Positions 13,351-25,100 of a stretch of 64,000 bases of DNA are shown here, one piece after another (positions within the stretch are counted from its first letter, which is position 1; every line of letters begins with the position of its first letter). This DNA comes from Microcyclospora pomicola. Taxonomy: Eukaryota; Ascomycota; Dothideomycetes; Capnodiales. The stretch lies in NCBI GenBank assembly GCA_002786065.1, contig NHNY01000005.1, positions 1,054,001-1,118,000 of the forward strand, given 5' to 3'. The notes below the pieces were generated by a model that was not told the DNA's origin, made no database searches, and was given only the letters and a program-made list of their open reading frames with translations. A program made the position numbers and the translations under genes.

Positions 13351-16088
13351 AATGATGACAGCAACAATGGCGAAGAGTGACTTCATCTTGCTCAGCCTGT
13401 CCTGTCCACGTAATGCCTTGTCATGCATCCTTGTCCGAGCCTTCTTAGCACTTGGCCCTGCTCGTATGAACCTCGCAATCTTGGCAAAACAGACTGCCAT
13501 TCACGATTCGTCCAGCAGGATCATCTACTAGCAGAGGCATATCATCGTCTACCCAAGATCGCATCGTGACCGCAGGACAAGCGAGACCTGCCCGTGTCTT
13601 CGATCACGTCCTGTACATGCCCGGTCAAAGTTCATGAATGGCATGTTCGAAACGAGCGGCACGACATCGCCTACCACCATGGTGTGACACGCTCGATCGA
13701 GGACCGCGGAAGATGAAAAATGGCCTTCCGCAGTGCTACCATCGAGCAGCGACATGCTTGCCCGGCAGTTGCTAAATGCGCTGCTTTGTCAGTCAACACC
13801 GACTGTTCGACCGACACCATTGCCGGCGAAGTAGAGTTCGCGAATATACAACATATCGCGCATAGAGGTACAGGTACGCACTCGGGGCAGGGTCCGGTGC
13901 TCATCAGGGTTGTAGTTGGCCGGCCACAATGAGATTTATGCAAATCACGCCCAAAACTTCGCCCGTTGACCGTGTTGCGGCCTTCGGAGCCTACAAATGT
14001 CCGCTTGGAACTTTTGACCGACTAGCATCATCACCCCATCACTGATATTAGCCGCCAACGCTTGAATTGCCCTATGGTCGATTATGGTTCACTGCTACGG
14101 CCGTGACGTCAAATTGTGATATTGATGAACGCACACCAGCATTTGCGGCGGTTGTAAAGGGGATTGTCCTGTTCTGGATTTCTGGAACAGAATTGACTAC
14201 ATGCGTGCAGCGGTCAGACCGTAAGATTATCCTGCAGACACGAAATGCTTTCCTACATGTTGGATCGTGTGGCTGTCCATGGCTGAATTCGGGTAAGCTA
14301 GACCAGCTGAAATGCTGACCGAGCACGTCTTATCGTTATTCCGTTGTTGGATTGCCGTCCTTTGGTTGTGATCTGGAATCTGCCGCTCGAGTTCAGGGTG
14401 CCATATACATGCTGTTTGGAAGATCGACTGGCAGGACGGAAAATCACCGCTCGCAATCCCCCGTCACGTCAGCTTCCAGACATGCGCAATCGCTCCGACA
14501 AGCATTGTCTGCGAGGCGGTCCGCTGCCCCTGCAACTGATTCTCGACGATTGCTTTCCCCAACATCATCGTCTGAAAGCCTGACAAGAATGATGCCGACC
14601 ATCCTCTTTCTCTATGATGGGCGCCATGATGGATCCACATCGGCCACACTGAGACCGTCTGATCCCCAGGCTCCGATCCTCCAATACCCTCAGCGACACT
14701 GCCTGTTATGCAGTACTACTTGTGACGAATGATAACGAGACCACTGCGACCTAACCGCAATCCTTGCGGCCACCTACCATAGGTCCGCTCAGCTCACACG
14801 CCCCGCGGAGCTCTATCCCTAATGAACCCCTCTCATTCAAATGTTTCGATTCAATTGCCATGATTATGTATCGTCAAGTACTCTCCAGCCACCTTTCAGA
14901 TTTAGCCACATATCCTTCATCGTCCCAATGTGCGCCCATGCTGGAGGATATGCGATCAATACATCCTAACTCCGCATCCCCTTTCACGCATCGCATCCCA
15001 TTCGGAATTCTGCAGGAGTAAAATTGGATCTGTCGATACGCCACTCTGTTCGATCAAGACTGGGGAGAAGATGGGAGCTATCGACGAGCAACGTCAGCTC
15101 GCGCCTCATGAAGGAGGAACTTTGGTCGACATGAAACAGAGCACGTATCTGACCTTGTCGATCCACGATCGCCAAACGTGGGCGTTGGGTTGTCTGTCTT
15201 GGTCAGCTCGCACCACCTAGATGTATGCGCTAGCGACCATCAGTCAGCGTCTCACCTGCACCACGTCCTATCTGGCTGACCTTGTTTCCACATGCTCACG
15301 TCCCTATGCGTAGCTGTCACTTCGCCCTCGACGCCGCTCTCCTGATTTCCCTGCAGACGTTGCGCTACAGGCAAAGGAAGCCAGATCGGACCAACATGAG
15401 TATCTCGGGATGCTGAAAGAATGTGATCCAACCTGCGCGGCTTGCTTTCGTAGACGCTTGCCAAATCGCAGCGGTTCCCAAGGTACTTTTGCAAGATAAG
15501 GCATTGTGCATCTTCGACGCCGAATGGAGGCTTAACACTGTGAGCTGAACTCGATCATGTTGTGCGTCGTCTCGTTGGTGTCAGACTCGACGCCGATTCT
15601 CCAGCGGCAACGTGTAGCGATTGATGTGGGATCTCCTTCCTAACTCCTTCAATGCTATACCAAATCTACTGGAAATACATATGATGGAAAGGTCAACGGA
15701 TTGCGGTAGCTAGCGGGTCGAAGCTTGTGCGTCCGCGATGCGTGGGCGGATGTGGATGTGATTATTTGGCTCCTCCGCTAGACTGCTTCTATTTACACGA
15801 AGCGAGACTTGAGGGAGCTAGACCTGTCTTGAACGGTCTGATTAGGTAGGTATATATGTTCTTAGGCGCAAAAGACGACGAGGATGAGGGAGAAGACCGA
15901 GAGCTGCGAGTGCTGCCATCATAACCCGAATGCGCGTTGTAGACAGCATCGGTTGAGGGGATCGATGAACTAAAGACTCGTACGCGGAACGATCGAGGCT
16001 TTAGATGGTCTAAGTGAGATTGCAAACTTCATGGCCATCACACCCCATTCGAACGGCGAGCTCTGTAGATCTTTCTGCCCCCCAGTTT
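12187..16088. other. 3.9 kb gene-free interval, largest in the window
   Basis: It lies between the 5' end of the Zn2Cys6 gene and the 3' end of the chitinase gene. I found only short open frames on both strands (up to about 126 codons at 14352-14732) with no domain, signal or splice pattern that I trust. A (GAC)10 microsatellite sits at 13321-13350. A strain-specific gene or a long non-coding RNA is possible, but nothing in the sequence supports either. Confidence 0.5.
13321..13350. repeat. (GAC)10 microsatellite
   Basis: Ten perfect GAC units. On the minus strand the repeat reads GTC, so an open frame there (13207-13500) contains a ten-valine run preceded by MKSLFAIVAVII. This mimics a signal anchor but is most simply explained by the repeat. 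Confidence 0.95.
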
Positions 16089-17757
16089 TTACTCCCCCGG
16101 CATGCCATTCCTCAAGTTCTCCCATTGACTATGCGGGTACTCGAGACAGTTCTGCTGCTGCTCCAGATGCTTACCCGCGAACCCGCCCAGCCCCTGCACG
16201 ACGATGTTGATGAGACTCTCGTTGTGTGACACCGGATGGTCGCCGCTGGACTCCCACCACATCGCCCCTCCGAGGCCGCGGGCTTTGATGTATTGCGCCT
16301 TCTCCGCGGCGACTCTCGGACTGTCGTAGGAGACCATCGTGCGCGTGGACGGATCATAGCACCACGATGCGATCGCTTGATCGTCGTGATGAACCTCGGC
16401 GTTGGGGCGGGGGAGAGCCTGGAAATCGGTCAGTATGATGTGATATGGCTTAGGCTGAAGCATCATCGTGACGAGATCGTGAATGTAATATGATTCACGC
16501 GTTCCCTCGGATAGTCAGATTAGATCAAGTAATTTAGGGTGTTCACCGGGTCGTCGATAGCTGACTCTGGCATGCGTGGAAACCACACGTACGGGGCTAA
16601 CCGCCGCATGCTTTTGTATAGAGGGCACGATGACGCTGACAGCTCGTTTTGTCTTCATGCGAGGTGGAAGCGTGGAATCAGATTATGAGTGACATGGCCG
16701 CCACACTCACCTTGTAGTCCCAAACACCATTCTCCCACGATCCCTCACCAGTACCACTGTATCCATGCCCGGGCCCGTCGGTATTCTGGAAGGCTCGACC
16801 GTACAGTGGCATGCCAATTACAATTTTACTCGGATTAACCCCTTGTTCGCAATACCAGTTCCCCGCAAAGTCTGTGCTGAACGGGGTGGTCTTCGGATCT
16901 TTCTCAGATGGATAGATGTTGGCTTGATGGCCTGCATGCTGGTCCCAGGAGCCAGCGAAATCGTAGGCCATCATGTTCCAGAAGTCTAGGTACTGATCCA
17001 TCTCCTTGACCTTAAGCCAGTGGCAATTGGACGGACCAGCTGGGGATGCTATGGTCAACAGGAAATGTGGCCGATGCGCGAGGGACCGACTGTATTCATC
17101 CAGGGCTTCACGCGTAGCCTGCAATAACTTGACGTAGTCGTACGACTCGGCGTCGTTCTTGGGGTACTCCCAGTCTATATCAAGCCCGTCGAGGCCATGA
17201 TCCTTGAGCAGCTGCACAGCACTCTCTGCAAACTTTCGTCTGCCCGACTCGCTTGATGCCGGAGCTGCGAAATTAGAGCTGTACGTCCAGCCACCGATGC
17301 TCAACAAGATCTTGAGATTTCGATTTCGCTTCTTGAGGATGTAGAGCTGCTTGATACAACCGTAGACATTCTTGCCCACGTCTTGCCAGGAGTCGGACGG
17401 ATAATGCTTTTCCACGTCACTCCACGAGTCGGTCAAATATACTTCTCCCGTCTCTGGGCGAATATTGGCGAAGGCATACAGGACGTGCGTGAGCTTTTCG
17501 GCTGGGATGTCCTGTGGTTGATGGTTCCTGCCATAAATCGCCCAATTGACAAAATATGCCACGCTGCGGAAACCGGTATGATTAGACGCCATGGTGGTGA
17601 GCTGAGTTGTCAACGCTTCCGAGCCCAAGTCTTTGTGTCCAAGTACTGCCTGTTGATCCTGGAGGTCGTGATTTTGACCCTGTGCTGAAGCAATGAATGC
17701 TTGCGTGGCAATTGCCAGGGGGCAGAGGAGGCAGTGCAACAAGATTCTAGTGAGCAT
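16089..17757 (-). CDS. Secreted GH18 chitinase
   Basis: It hydrolyses beta-1,4-N-acetylglucosamine chains, for wall remodelling, autolysis or attack on other fungi. Exons 17757-16711 and 16418-16089 give 458 residues. Residues 1-26 form a signal peptide ([20 protein letters not shown] start), so the protein should be secreted. Family motifs in order: [15 protein letters not shown] (63-77), [10 protein letters not shown] (151-160, the SxGG motif), [11 protein letters not shown] with catalytic DxxDxDxE as D190, D193, D195 and proton donor E197, [18 protein letters not shown], and [10 protein letters not shown] near the end. This order and size match subgroup A enzymes such as Trichoderma 42-kDa endochitinase. 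No chitin-binding or LysM module is present. The intron (16419-16710) is 292 bp, far longer than the others here, and splits the barrel after WDYK. Reading into it would end the protein at 359 residues. It shares a 441-bp upstream region with COG5. Confidence 0.92.
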
Positions 17758-18198
17758 CGCCTGCGTCGTCAGCGTGAGATATGTGAGCAGAACAGGTTTA
17801 AAGATCCCTGCCCGTGGTTTAGGAACATTGTATCAAGGCCACAATACAAATGGGATGATGCCTAATTCTTGACGATCAATGCTGCCCTCGTAACGTCTAC
17901 GTATGTGTAGATGGGCAATGATTCGATGAATGGCTGGTCACACCGCGACTAAAAGCGGCCCAATGCTATGCTGGTGTGAGCACATCATCGAGCAGATCAC
18001 CTATGCCCTCACTTAATAATCGAACCAGATGGCTGCCCGAGACGTATGTGGTATATTGGTGGTAGAGTTGAGCTCCAATGCCACAGAGTAGAGTAAAGTG
18101 GGCAAGACGCAGGCGGGTCCTTCGGACTACACTTCATCGCGAGCACACGCAGCCAAAGTAACTTCAACATCAAAACCTGATCAGGCTTCAAGAGCAAA
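17758..18198. promoter_or_regulatory. Shared divergent promoter, chitinase / COG5
   Basis: These 441 bp separate the start codons of the chitinase (minus) and COG5 (plus), so both promoters must lie here. I see no gene and no regulatory site that I can name with confidence. Confidence 0.6.
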
Positions 18199-19572
18199 AT
18201 GGCTGCGGAAGACGCTGCTCCAGCATCATACGTTGACTATGCCACTTTCACATCAGAAACCTTTTCTCCTACGGCGTACGCCAACTCGCTCATCCTTCAA
18301 ACCAATAACCCCTCGGACACTCCGCTAGATTTATCCACTCCACTCTCGCGCGTGCTATTCGATGTACAGGAAGTAGACACGCGAATCGACTTTCTGACTA
18401 CTCAAAATGCTCTTCCGATCATCTCGCGCACCGAACAGCGGAGCTCGGCAGGCCAAAGGATTCTGGATGATGTCGAGGCACAGGTCCAGGGTCTACAAGA
18501 GGGATATCAGCGATTGGAGCGCGAGGTCCTCGAACGATATGAAGCGGCAGCGCAGGTCCAATTGGCAGCGGAAAGACTGGTGCAGACATTAAGACTGGGG
18601 AGAAGAGTGCAAAGGACACTGCAATTGGGACGACAACTTGAAGGGCAGATGGAAATCGTGAATCGCAGTGGAGCTTCTGCGGAGGGCAGTCGTCGAGGTG
18701 CTGGTATGGTCAGCGCATCGCAGACGGTGCTGGCACTTAAGGAATGGTTCGCTGGCAAGGATGGCGAGGGCCTGGACAAGATCAGGGTAGTGGGGACACT
18801 CCGCAACGAGTTCATTGCTCCTACTGAGCGGACGCTGGTCAGCAAAGCCCAGCAGAGCGTGCGGGAGTTCAGCATGTCTTCCTTGTTAGCCTCATCGTCA
18901 TCAACGACAAACCAACAGCAAGTGCAAACCCAGACATACGCTCAGACGGAGGAGATGAAGAGTCGTGCCACAAATGCTCTACAGACATTATACCTGCTAT
19001 CACCAACAAAGCCATCCACAACAATCCACAACTTCGAGCCAACACTGCTTGTGGGCGCTCTACAGACATACCTCCAGACCGCCATCACTTCCAGTGTGGC
19101 CGCTCTTGCTCGAGCGCTTGCCACCCTGCCAACACTCGACCGGACATTATTAGAAATCTCCGCGCGCTGTCAGAACATCGTGGCTCTTGAAGCACTCCTG
19201 GACTCGATCAAACCACCGCAACATCCTCTACTTCAGCAAGATACATCCTTTGAGCTTGACGTTCCGTCTGTCAACTTCTTATCTGCCCTCCTCCGCCACC
19301 TTGACACCAGTTCATTGCCATCATACTTCTGGCGATCGACAGCTGGGCAACTGAGTAGCCGGGTACAAGAAATCGTTTCCAGGGGCGGTGTTAGTGCGAG
19401 GACGTTACGATCGAATCGCGACCGCGTACGTGATAGCATACGAGAGTGCGTAGACCGAGGCTCCAAACTTCCTGTGTCAGGCCTCGGAGGAAGGAAAGAT
19501 GGGAAGGTAGGGAATTGGGAACGCGAAGCCGCGGTCATGGTCGGCAGTATCGTTGGTCCACTGCAGAGATAG
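18199..19572 (+). CDS. COG5: Conserved oligomeric Golgi complex subunit 5
   Basis: COG5 is part of lobe B of the eight-subunit COG tether, which captures retrograde vesicles returning glycosylation enzymes to Golgi cisternae. The gene is a single 457-codon exon. The N-terminal signature is clear: DYATFTSETFSPTAYANSLI at about 13-32 followed by TPLDLSTPLSRVLFDVQEVD, then a heptad-rich stretch around 95-160 (QRILDDVEAQVQGLQEGYQR and beyond) that fits the helical bundle by which COG subunits assemble. The length agrees with the shorter fungal COG5 proteins, which lack much of the metazoan C-terminal region. The start at 18199 is the first ATG and lies just before the conserved N-terminus. No membrane segment is seen. 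Confidence 0.9.
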   Translation: MAAEDAAPASYVDYATFTSETFSPTAYANSLILQTNNPSDTPLDLSTPLSRVLFDVQEVDTRIDFLTTQNALPIISRTEQRSSAGQRILDDVEAQVQGLQEGYQRLEREVLERYEAAAQVQLAAERLVQTLRLGRRVQRTLQLGRQLEGQMEIVNRSGASAEGSRRGAGMVSASQTVLALKEWFAGKDGEGLDKIRVVGTLRNEFIAPTERTLVSKAQQSVREFSMSSLLASSSSTTNQQQVQTQTYAQTEEMKSRATNALQTLYLLSPTKPSTTIHNFEPTLLVGALQTYLQTAITSSVAALARALATLPTLDRTLLEISARCQNIVALEALLDSIKPPQHPLLQQDTSFELDVPSVNFLSALLRHLDTSSLPSYFWRSTAGQLSSRVQEIVSRGGVSARTLRSNRDRVRDSIRECVDRGSKLPVSGLGGRKDGKVGNWEREAAVMVGSIVGPLQR

Positions 19573-20171
19573 CCTCAAGCAAGTACAGTGGTTATTCAGC
19601 ATGCTCTTGTCGTTGGACACTCTTGTGATATCCTACTTGGCACTTCTCGATCGAGAAGCATGGTCACCACAGCCTATCGTGGATGGGTTGCAAACTTTGT
19701 ATTCGGAGATTTTCAACAATCAAACTCATATTGATTGTGTACTATTTGTAAATGCCTGGTCTTCCATCTCGTATTGCTAGAAACTTGGTCACGTGTCCTC
19801 CAGCAGTGGTGTGCTAATGAATACGACGAACGTGTGAGAACTGACAGTGTTCTCGACATCACGACGAGGGGGGACGACTCACTGAATCAACCGCAACCAC
19901 TTTCAACGTATGTCTCCCGCTCCTCGCTCTCCTCTGTGCTGTCTGCTTCATGACTGTCTGCCAGCGCTTAACATACGATATGGATGCGCTTGTCGTCTTG
20001 ATCACGCCGAGGATGGCAAGATCAACGATACCGTCCTGCTCAGCAAGGCGCTGCTATCAGCGGGGCACTCCACCTTTTGCTTCTCATGTCTTGCGCATGC
20101 AGTAACAATCATTCGCGAACTGACCTGACCAAATGTAGTTCCCCTTCGCCCGTTCGGCTTCCAGGTTCACG
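19573..20171. other. 599 bp gap with possible 5'-leader intron of the Spt10 gene
   Basis: No gene is seen. A donor-like GTATGT at about 19905 and a branch/acceptor pair (CTGACC then ATGTAG, ending near 20139) would allow a leader intron of about 235 bp before the Spt10 start. This is inference from splice signals only. Confidence 0.4.
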
Positions 20172-21659
20172 ATGCCGGCCATGCTGGACGATCCCAAAGC
20201 GCCCGCCATCTTCCGCATGTCTGGACAGGCACCTTATCCGATCCCATACGGACCTCTTCCTGAAGACATCTCTCTACGCCAGGTCACGCTTCGGGATCGG
20301 GTCACGATCGCAACTCTTGTCCCTTTCTCCGCACCGCACCAGGTTCCGCATAAGCTGACTTCATACCTTTGCGAATTACTCAACAAAGAGATCGAAAAAG
20401 GCGACACATATCCGATGATTGACCCGATGCCGCTATCATCCTTTGGCCCATACTGGTTTGCGAACTTTGCAGCTATCATGTTGATGGGCGATATTCAGAC
20501 CGTTGAAGAGGTTGTACAGATGGAGGAACGCGGCGCCGACTGGGCGAAGGAATGTCTGGGCAGCTTCTACATCAAACCGAATTATCCGGGTCGCAGCAGC
20601 CATGTCTGCAATGGTGGGTTCCTGGTAACTGATGCTGCACGCAACCGTGGTGTCGGGCGGCTGATGGGAGAAGGATACATCGAATGGGCTCCACGATTGG
20701 GTTACACGTATTCTGTGTTCAACTTGGTATATGAGACGAACGTTGCTTCGCTTCGCATCTGGGACGCTCTTGGATTTAAAAGAGTCGGCCGGATCAAAGG
20801 CTGTGGTAATCTCAAATCATTTCCGGATCAGCCTGTCGATGCCATTATCTTTGGCCGAGAGCTAGGCGGCGAGGGTGATGAATATGTCAGTGAGGAGCGA
20901 TTCGACAAGATCCGTTTCTACCTGAAGAACGGCACATATCCCAACGGTTCCGACCGAGCAGAGAAATCTCGACTCCGCTCCGCAGCTACACATTACAAGC
21001 TTGTGCCAAATCCTGATCACCCGGACGAAGAGGAGAAGCTTATGCTAAAGGGCAAGGAGGTGGTGTCAGATCCGCACAAGCAGTATGAGATTGCGCGGAG
21101 TATCCATGCTTCATCACATGGCGGCATCAACAAGACCACTGCTGCTATTGCAGAGAAGTACCACTGGGTGCGCATCAAAGAAACCGTCAGCGCCGCGATC
21201 CGCAACTGTAGCGAATGCAAGGAAGTCACGGCCAAGGAGACGAAACCTGCTTCTGGAAGACGGTCGAAGGCAGTCGAGCTGACGCCCTCTCAATCACGCA
21301 CAACCCGAACCATTCCCGGCCGAGCAGACAGTTCCCAAAGCCACGTTCTCACCGGCCCAGATAACAACAAGCAGGCCTCGAGTCATCACCAACAGGTAGC
21401 GCCAATGGCACAGATGCAGTATGAAGTCCCCGACTACGGAGACCTTCCAGTTGACCCACAGATCATGTCTGGAATATCGAATGACTGGGACAGCGCCGAC
21501 CATGGTCAACATATGAGTCTTAATGACCAGCTTGGGGATGCGAAAAATCTACACGATCATCAGATGACTGACGATCATATCATGGGTGAGAGCCTACGGC
21601 GAGAACTTTCGGCGCATATTACGAGTCAGGGTTCCGGATATGGCGTTCAGAAGAATTAG
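20172..21659 (+). CDS. Spt10-like GNAT acetyltransferase with HHCC zinc finger
   Basis: Yeast Spt10 activates histone genes: it carries a GNAT acetyltransferase domain and binds histone promoters through a DNA-binding domain whose HHCC zinc finger resembles that of retroviral integrases. This single-exon, 495-residue protein has both parts. The GNAT fold spans roughly 90-235; RNRGVGRLMGEGYIEW (158-173) is the acetyl-CoA loop with the Q/RxxGxG/A pattern, and NVASLRIWDALGFKRVGRI (190-208) is the typical late GNAT motif. The zinc finger is H312, H316, C346, C349 within IHASSHGGINKTT and NCSECKE (HX3H-X29-CX2C). The C-terminal 130 residues are Gln/Ser-rich and disordered. The finger here is part of the gene and no other integrase part is present, so this is not a retroelement remnant. 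Equivalence to yeast Spt10 as the histone-gene activator is inferred. Confidence 0.85.
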   Translation: MPAMLDDPKAPAIFRMSGQAPYPIPYGPLPEDISLRQVTLRDRVTIATLVPFSAPHQVPHKLTSYLCELLNKEIEKGDTYPMIDPMPLSSFGPYWFANFAAIMLMGDIQTVEEVVQMEERGADWAKECLGSFYIKPNYPGRSSHVCNGGFLVTDAARNRGVGRLMGEGYIEWAPRLGYTYSVFNLVYETNVASLRIWDALGFKRVGRIKGCGNLKSFPDQPVDAIIFGRELGGEGDEYVSEERFDKIRFYLKNGTYPNGSDRAEKSRLRSAATHYKLVPNPDHPDEEEKLMLKGKEVVSDPHKQYEIARSIHASSHGGINKTTAAIAEKYHWVRIKETVSAAIRNCSECKEVTAKETKPASGRRSKAVELTPSQSRTTRTIPGRADSSQSHVLTGPDNNKQASSHHQQVAPMAQMQYEVPDYGDLPVDPQIMSGISNDWDSADHGQHMSLNDQLGDAKNLHDHQMTDDHIMGESLRRELSAHITSQGSGYGVQKN

Positions 21660-22119
21660 GTTGCTTGACGCTTGCGCTATTCTGTTTGGCCTACACCATG
21701 AATGGAGCAGCGATGTAATGTCTGTAATACTTCAGGTGTTTTTCCATATGTCCGCACACTTCGTTGCAGCATTGGAGTCGTTGCAGCATTGGAGACGGAG
21801 AAGGGTTCTGCACCGCGTTCCATTGGAGCCCACCATATTCTACAAGATATGATCACGAGGTAGCTTTGACATTTACGACTTATAGTCCGAATGGAGTTCT
21901 CATCAGCAGGAGCCTCGTGGCGCTTGAGCTTTTGCACTCTATAGTACAACATGTTTACAGACGCCGACTCGGCTGTAAAACCAGAACAACCATTCCAGAT
22001 AAGTCAAGACACCGTACTTGTGATATATTCGCTCCCAAGTCCGCTTTGAAAACATTGCTCAATGGATAATGCAAGAGATATTCCGATCGCGCCATGAGGA
22101 AAGAGGTGATAAACTGCAC
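21660..22119. other. 460 bp convergent 3' region
   Basis: It lies between the stop codons of the Spt10-like gene and the ApsB-like gene. I see nothing except presumed 3' UTRs. A short tandem duplication of the word TTGCAGCATTGGAG occurs at about 21766 and 21781. Confidence 0.6.
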
Positions 22120-25100
22120 TCATTCGGGCGATCGACCATGCTGCTCCTCGTGACCGTCCTTCGCGATCGCGCGCTCCACTGCCAATTCCCGTGCGTCATG
22201 ATCGCTGTCCGGCATACTGGTCAGGTCATATTCGGCGTTGCGGAACTTCTCCCGCTCGAGCATGGAGCGCAGCTCCTCGTTTTCTAGCCGGCCCTGGATG
22301 AGACGCTCTCGTGCGCCCTGGCGATCGAGCAGTCGAGCTTCGCGCTCGGCCCCCAGTCGGCGCTCCAACTCGCGCAGTCTATGCACCCAGCGTGCTTCAT
22401 TGGGGTGCGGCGTTGCTTGGGTCGTGTCGATGGTCAGCGATTGCGGGCGTGAAGGCCCGGACTCCTCGGCTAAAGAGATAGGAGGCTGCTCCGCCGCGTG
22501 TGAGCTGTGTCCGCGAAGCAGTTGTGCGACCATGGCTCGTGCCGGCGAGGTTGTCGAAGACTTGCCGGATGCCGAACCTGCCGTGGACATGCGGCGCAAG
22601 TGGCCTTCGGCGTTCATCTGTTGAGCTCGTTGGTTGATCATTTGCTGCGCCATAGCCGACGGGTGCGCGCGATGAATCTTCAATTCGCCCTTGAGCTGTT
22701 TCATTTCGTTCTTGAGACGATTCGACTCGTCATTGTTGCGGCTGCCGCGGATGCTGCTAGTACGAGTGTGCTGAGGGCGAGACTGCTGCGTGGTGAGTTC
22801 TTCGGCCAGAGCTCTTTGGGTGTTTTCCACGGCATTTTCGAGTGCTTCCATACGGCGGACGCGCATCTCCAGGTTCTGCTCTAGAGTCTGGTAGTCGCGC
22901 CAAAGATCTTTCTCTGTGCTTCGGATTCGCGTTTTGAAACTACCCAACAAAGCTTCAATAGTTTTCAATGCAGATATCAGGTTCTTGCTGAAGGGCGAGA
23001 GATTGCTTTGGATCACCTCTGTCGAGGGCACGTGACCATTGACCAGGCCATGTGCTTGAGCCCAGTCAGCTCCACAGATCGTGGAGAGACGATTCCATAA
23101 TGCCAATAGCAGATTATTGCGATCGGTGAGTTGTTCGCGATATTGAGACTCCAGCGCCGCCATCTTGCGTTTGTCTTGACTATAAGCAGTCTCGAGTTCA
23201 AGCACACGCGATTCTTGTTGAGCGATGGTGCGCATGTTTGTTGCTTGACCCCGTGAAGCCTTTTCGAATTGCTCCAGGTCGTGCTTGCGAGACGAGCGCT
23301 CTTTATCTAGTAAGTCAGACAACCTACGGGACTCAAGACTCGTGCTCTCCAGCAGACCATCCCGGTGGCGCAGTAAGCGATCCTTGTCCGCGAGATCCAT
23401 CTTCGCCCGGTCCAGATTGTTGGCCGTGATCTCTATATGCCGCTGCAGGCTGTCAATGGCAATAAGCAAACTCTGCTTGGTCCCGTTAGTGTCACCGAGC
23501 GCGCTTTGTAGACTTTGCTCCAAGTCGTCCAATTTCTGCTTCCATGAACTCGCCTCGACCTCCTTGGCCGAGAGACTGCGTCGAAGTTTACGCACTTCAT
23601 CCTTCGTTTTTGATGTTTCACTGTTGAGATCGTCGAGGACTTTCTGCACTTCTTCGCGTGATTTGTTCTCGAGCACATCTCGCTGCTGTCGCTCGTCGAC
23701 GATTGCCTCTTCGAGCTCACGCAATCTTTCTTGCTCATCCTGGATGGTCTGCTGGGCCGCATTGAGCGCATCATCGAGCTCGCCAATCTTGATCTTGTCG
23801 CCCTCTTGCTCTTCGCGTAAGAATGTCACTTCGGACTGCAAGCTTTCCTGCGTGATTTCAAGCTTGCGGTTCTTCTGATCCAACTCTTTACATTTCTGCT
23901 CCCAGCTTTGGATTTCGGCCTCCGCATCTGCCAGCTGTTGCTCAATCGCCTGGATTGTCCGCATATTTGCCTCTTTCTCGTCTTCCAGGTGCATCACACT
24001 CTGCGTGATTTCTCGTAGCTCACTTTGCAAGCCTTGGTATCCATCACTGGTATGATCGAGCTTGGTCTGCGTTCTTTGAAGCTTTTTGCGTGTCTCCTCG
24101 AGTTGACTCTCGAGGTCCTCAATCTCCTTCATACCTTTGTCGATCTCGTTCAAGGCCTCTTGTTCCAGCTTCCCATATTCCGCACGCAGATCTTCATGAG
24201 CGTGTAACGCCTCATCACGCTCGCTCTGCAACGCTCGACTGTCTTCGGAAGACTCATTCAGCTCCTGCTCCATCTCTGCGTAGTCACTTTCAAGTGAGGC
24301 GATGTATTGCAAGTGCGTGTTGTGAGCACGTTCGAGTTCCTGGAACTTGAGCTTCAAGTCGGCATTCTGATCTCGCAGCTGACCCTCCTTTCTCTCCCAT
24401 TCATCGCGCTCAGCTTCGGCAAGCTGTGTGACTGAGACATGATCGCTGGTCCGTGATTGAACGCGTTGATGGGCGCGGGAGATGGAACGCTCGAAGATGC
24501 TGTCGCCGTTGACAGATCGGGCCCCGTCGCTCTTACGCTGCAGGAGCTTCAGATCCTCAATCTCCTGCTGAAGACGTTCACGTTCACGATTTCGGGAAGT
24601 CAGCATACTAGTCTGAGCACCAAGATCGCGCCTGAGTTCTGCATTCTCGTGTTTGAGTTGCTCGACCATAGTGACGCTTGACGCTACATCCGAATTATGC
24701 ATACCGCTTGCAGACTCCGCCTCATCGTCCAGGCTCTGCTCGTAGCCAAGTCCACTTCTTCGTTTCGCGAAATTAGCCAAGCGGTGAGCAGCAGGCGATG
24801 CACGGTCGATGCGCAGGGATGACAGCTCTTCCCGGAGCCGTCTGATATCCTCTTCAGCTTCTTCTCTGCGGCCAGTCTCGGTATTGAGGAGGTCCTGCCA
24901 CATATCCATAGTTTCGCGAGCACCTGCGGCAGCATCTCCACGGTTGCCGGCCAGGCTACGCATGTGCTCCGCCATCTTCCGCTTCTCGAGCTCCTTTGTC
25001 ATGACCTCCTCTCGAAGGGTGGTAACTTGATTTTCACTATGGTCCAGTTGCTGACGCAGATAGAGAATCTCCTCGTGCATCTCCGCCTGCAAGGTGGGAT

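Noticed and set aside
13207-13500. Small membrane peptide with a poly-valine helix
   Set aside because: The hydrophobic run is the translation of the (GAC)10 microsatellite; there is no other coding evidence.
20172-21659. Retroelement integrase remnant suggested by the HHCC finger
   Set aside because: The finger belongs to an intact single-exon gene with a GNAT domain, as in yeast Spt10; no catalytic core, reverse transcriptase, capsid region or end repeats are nearby.
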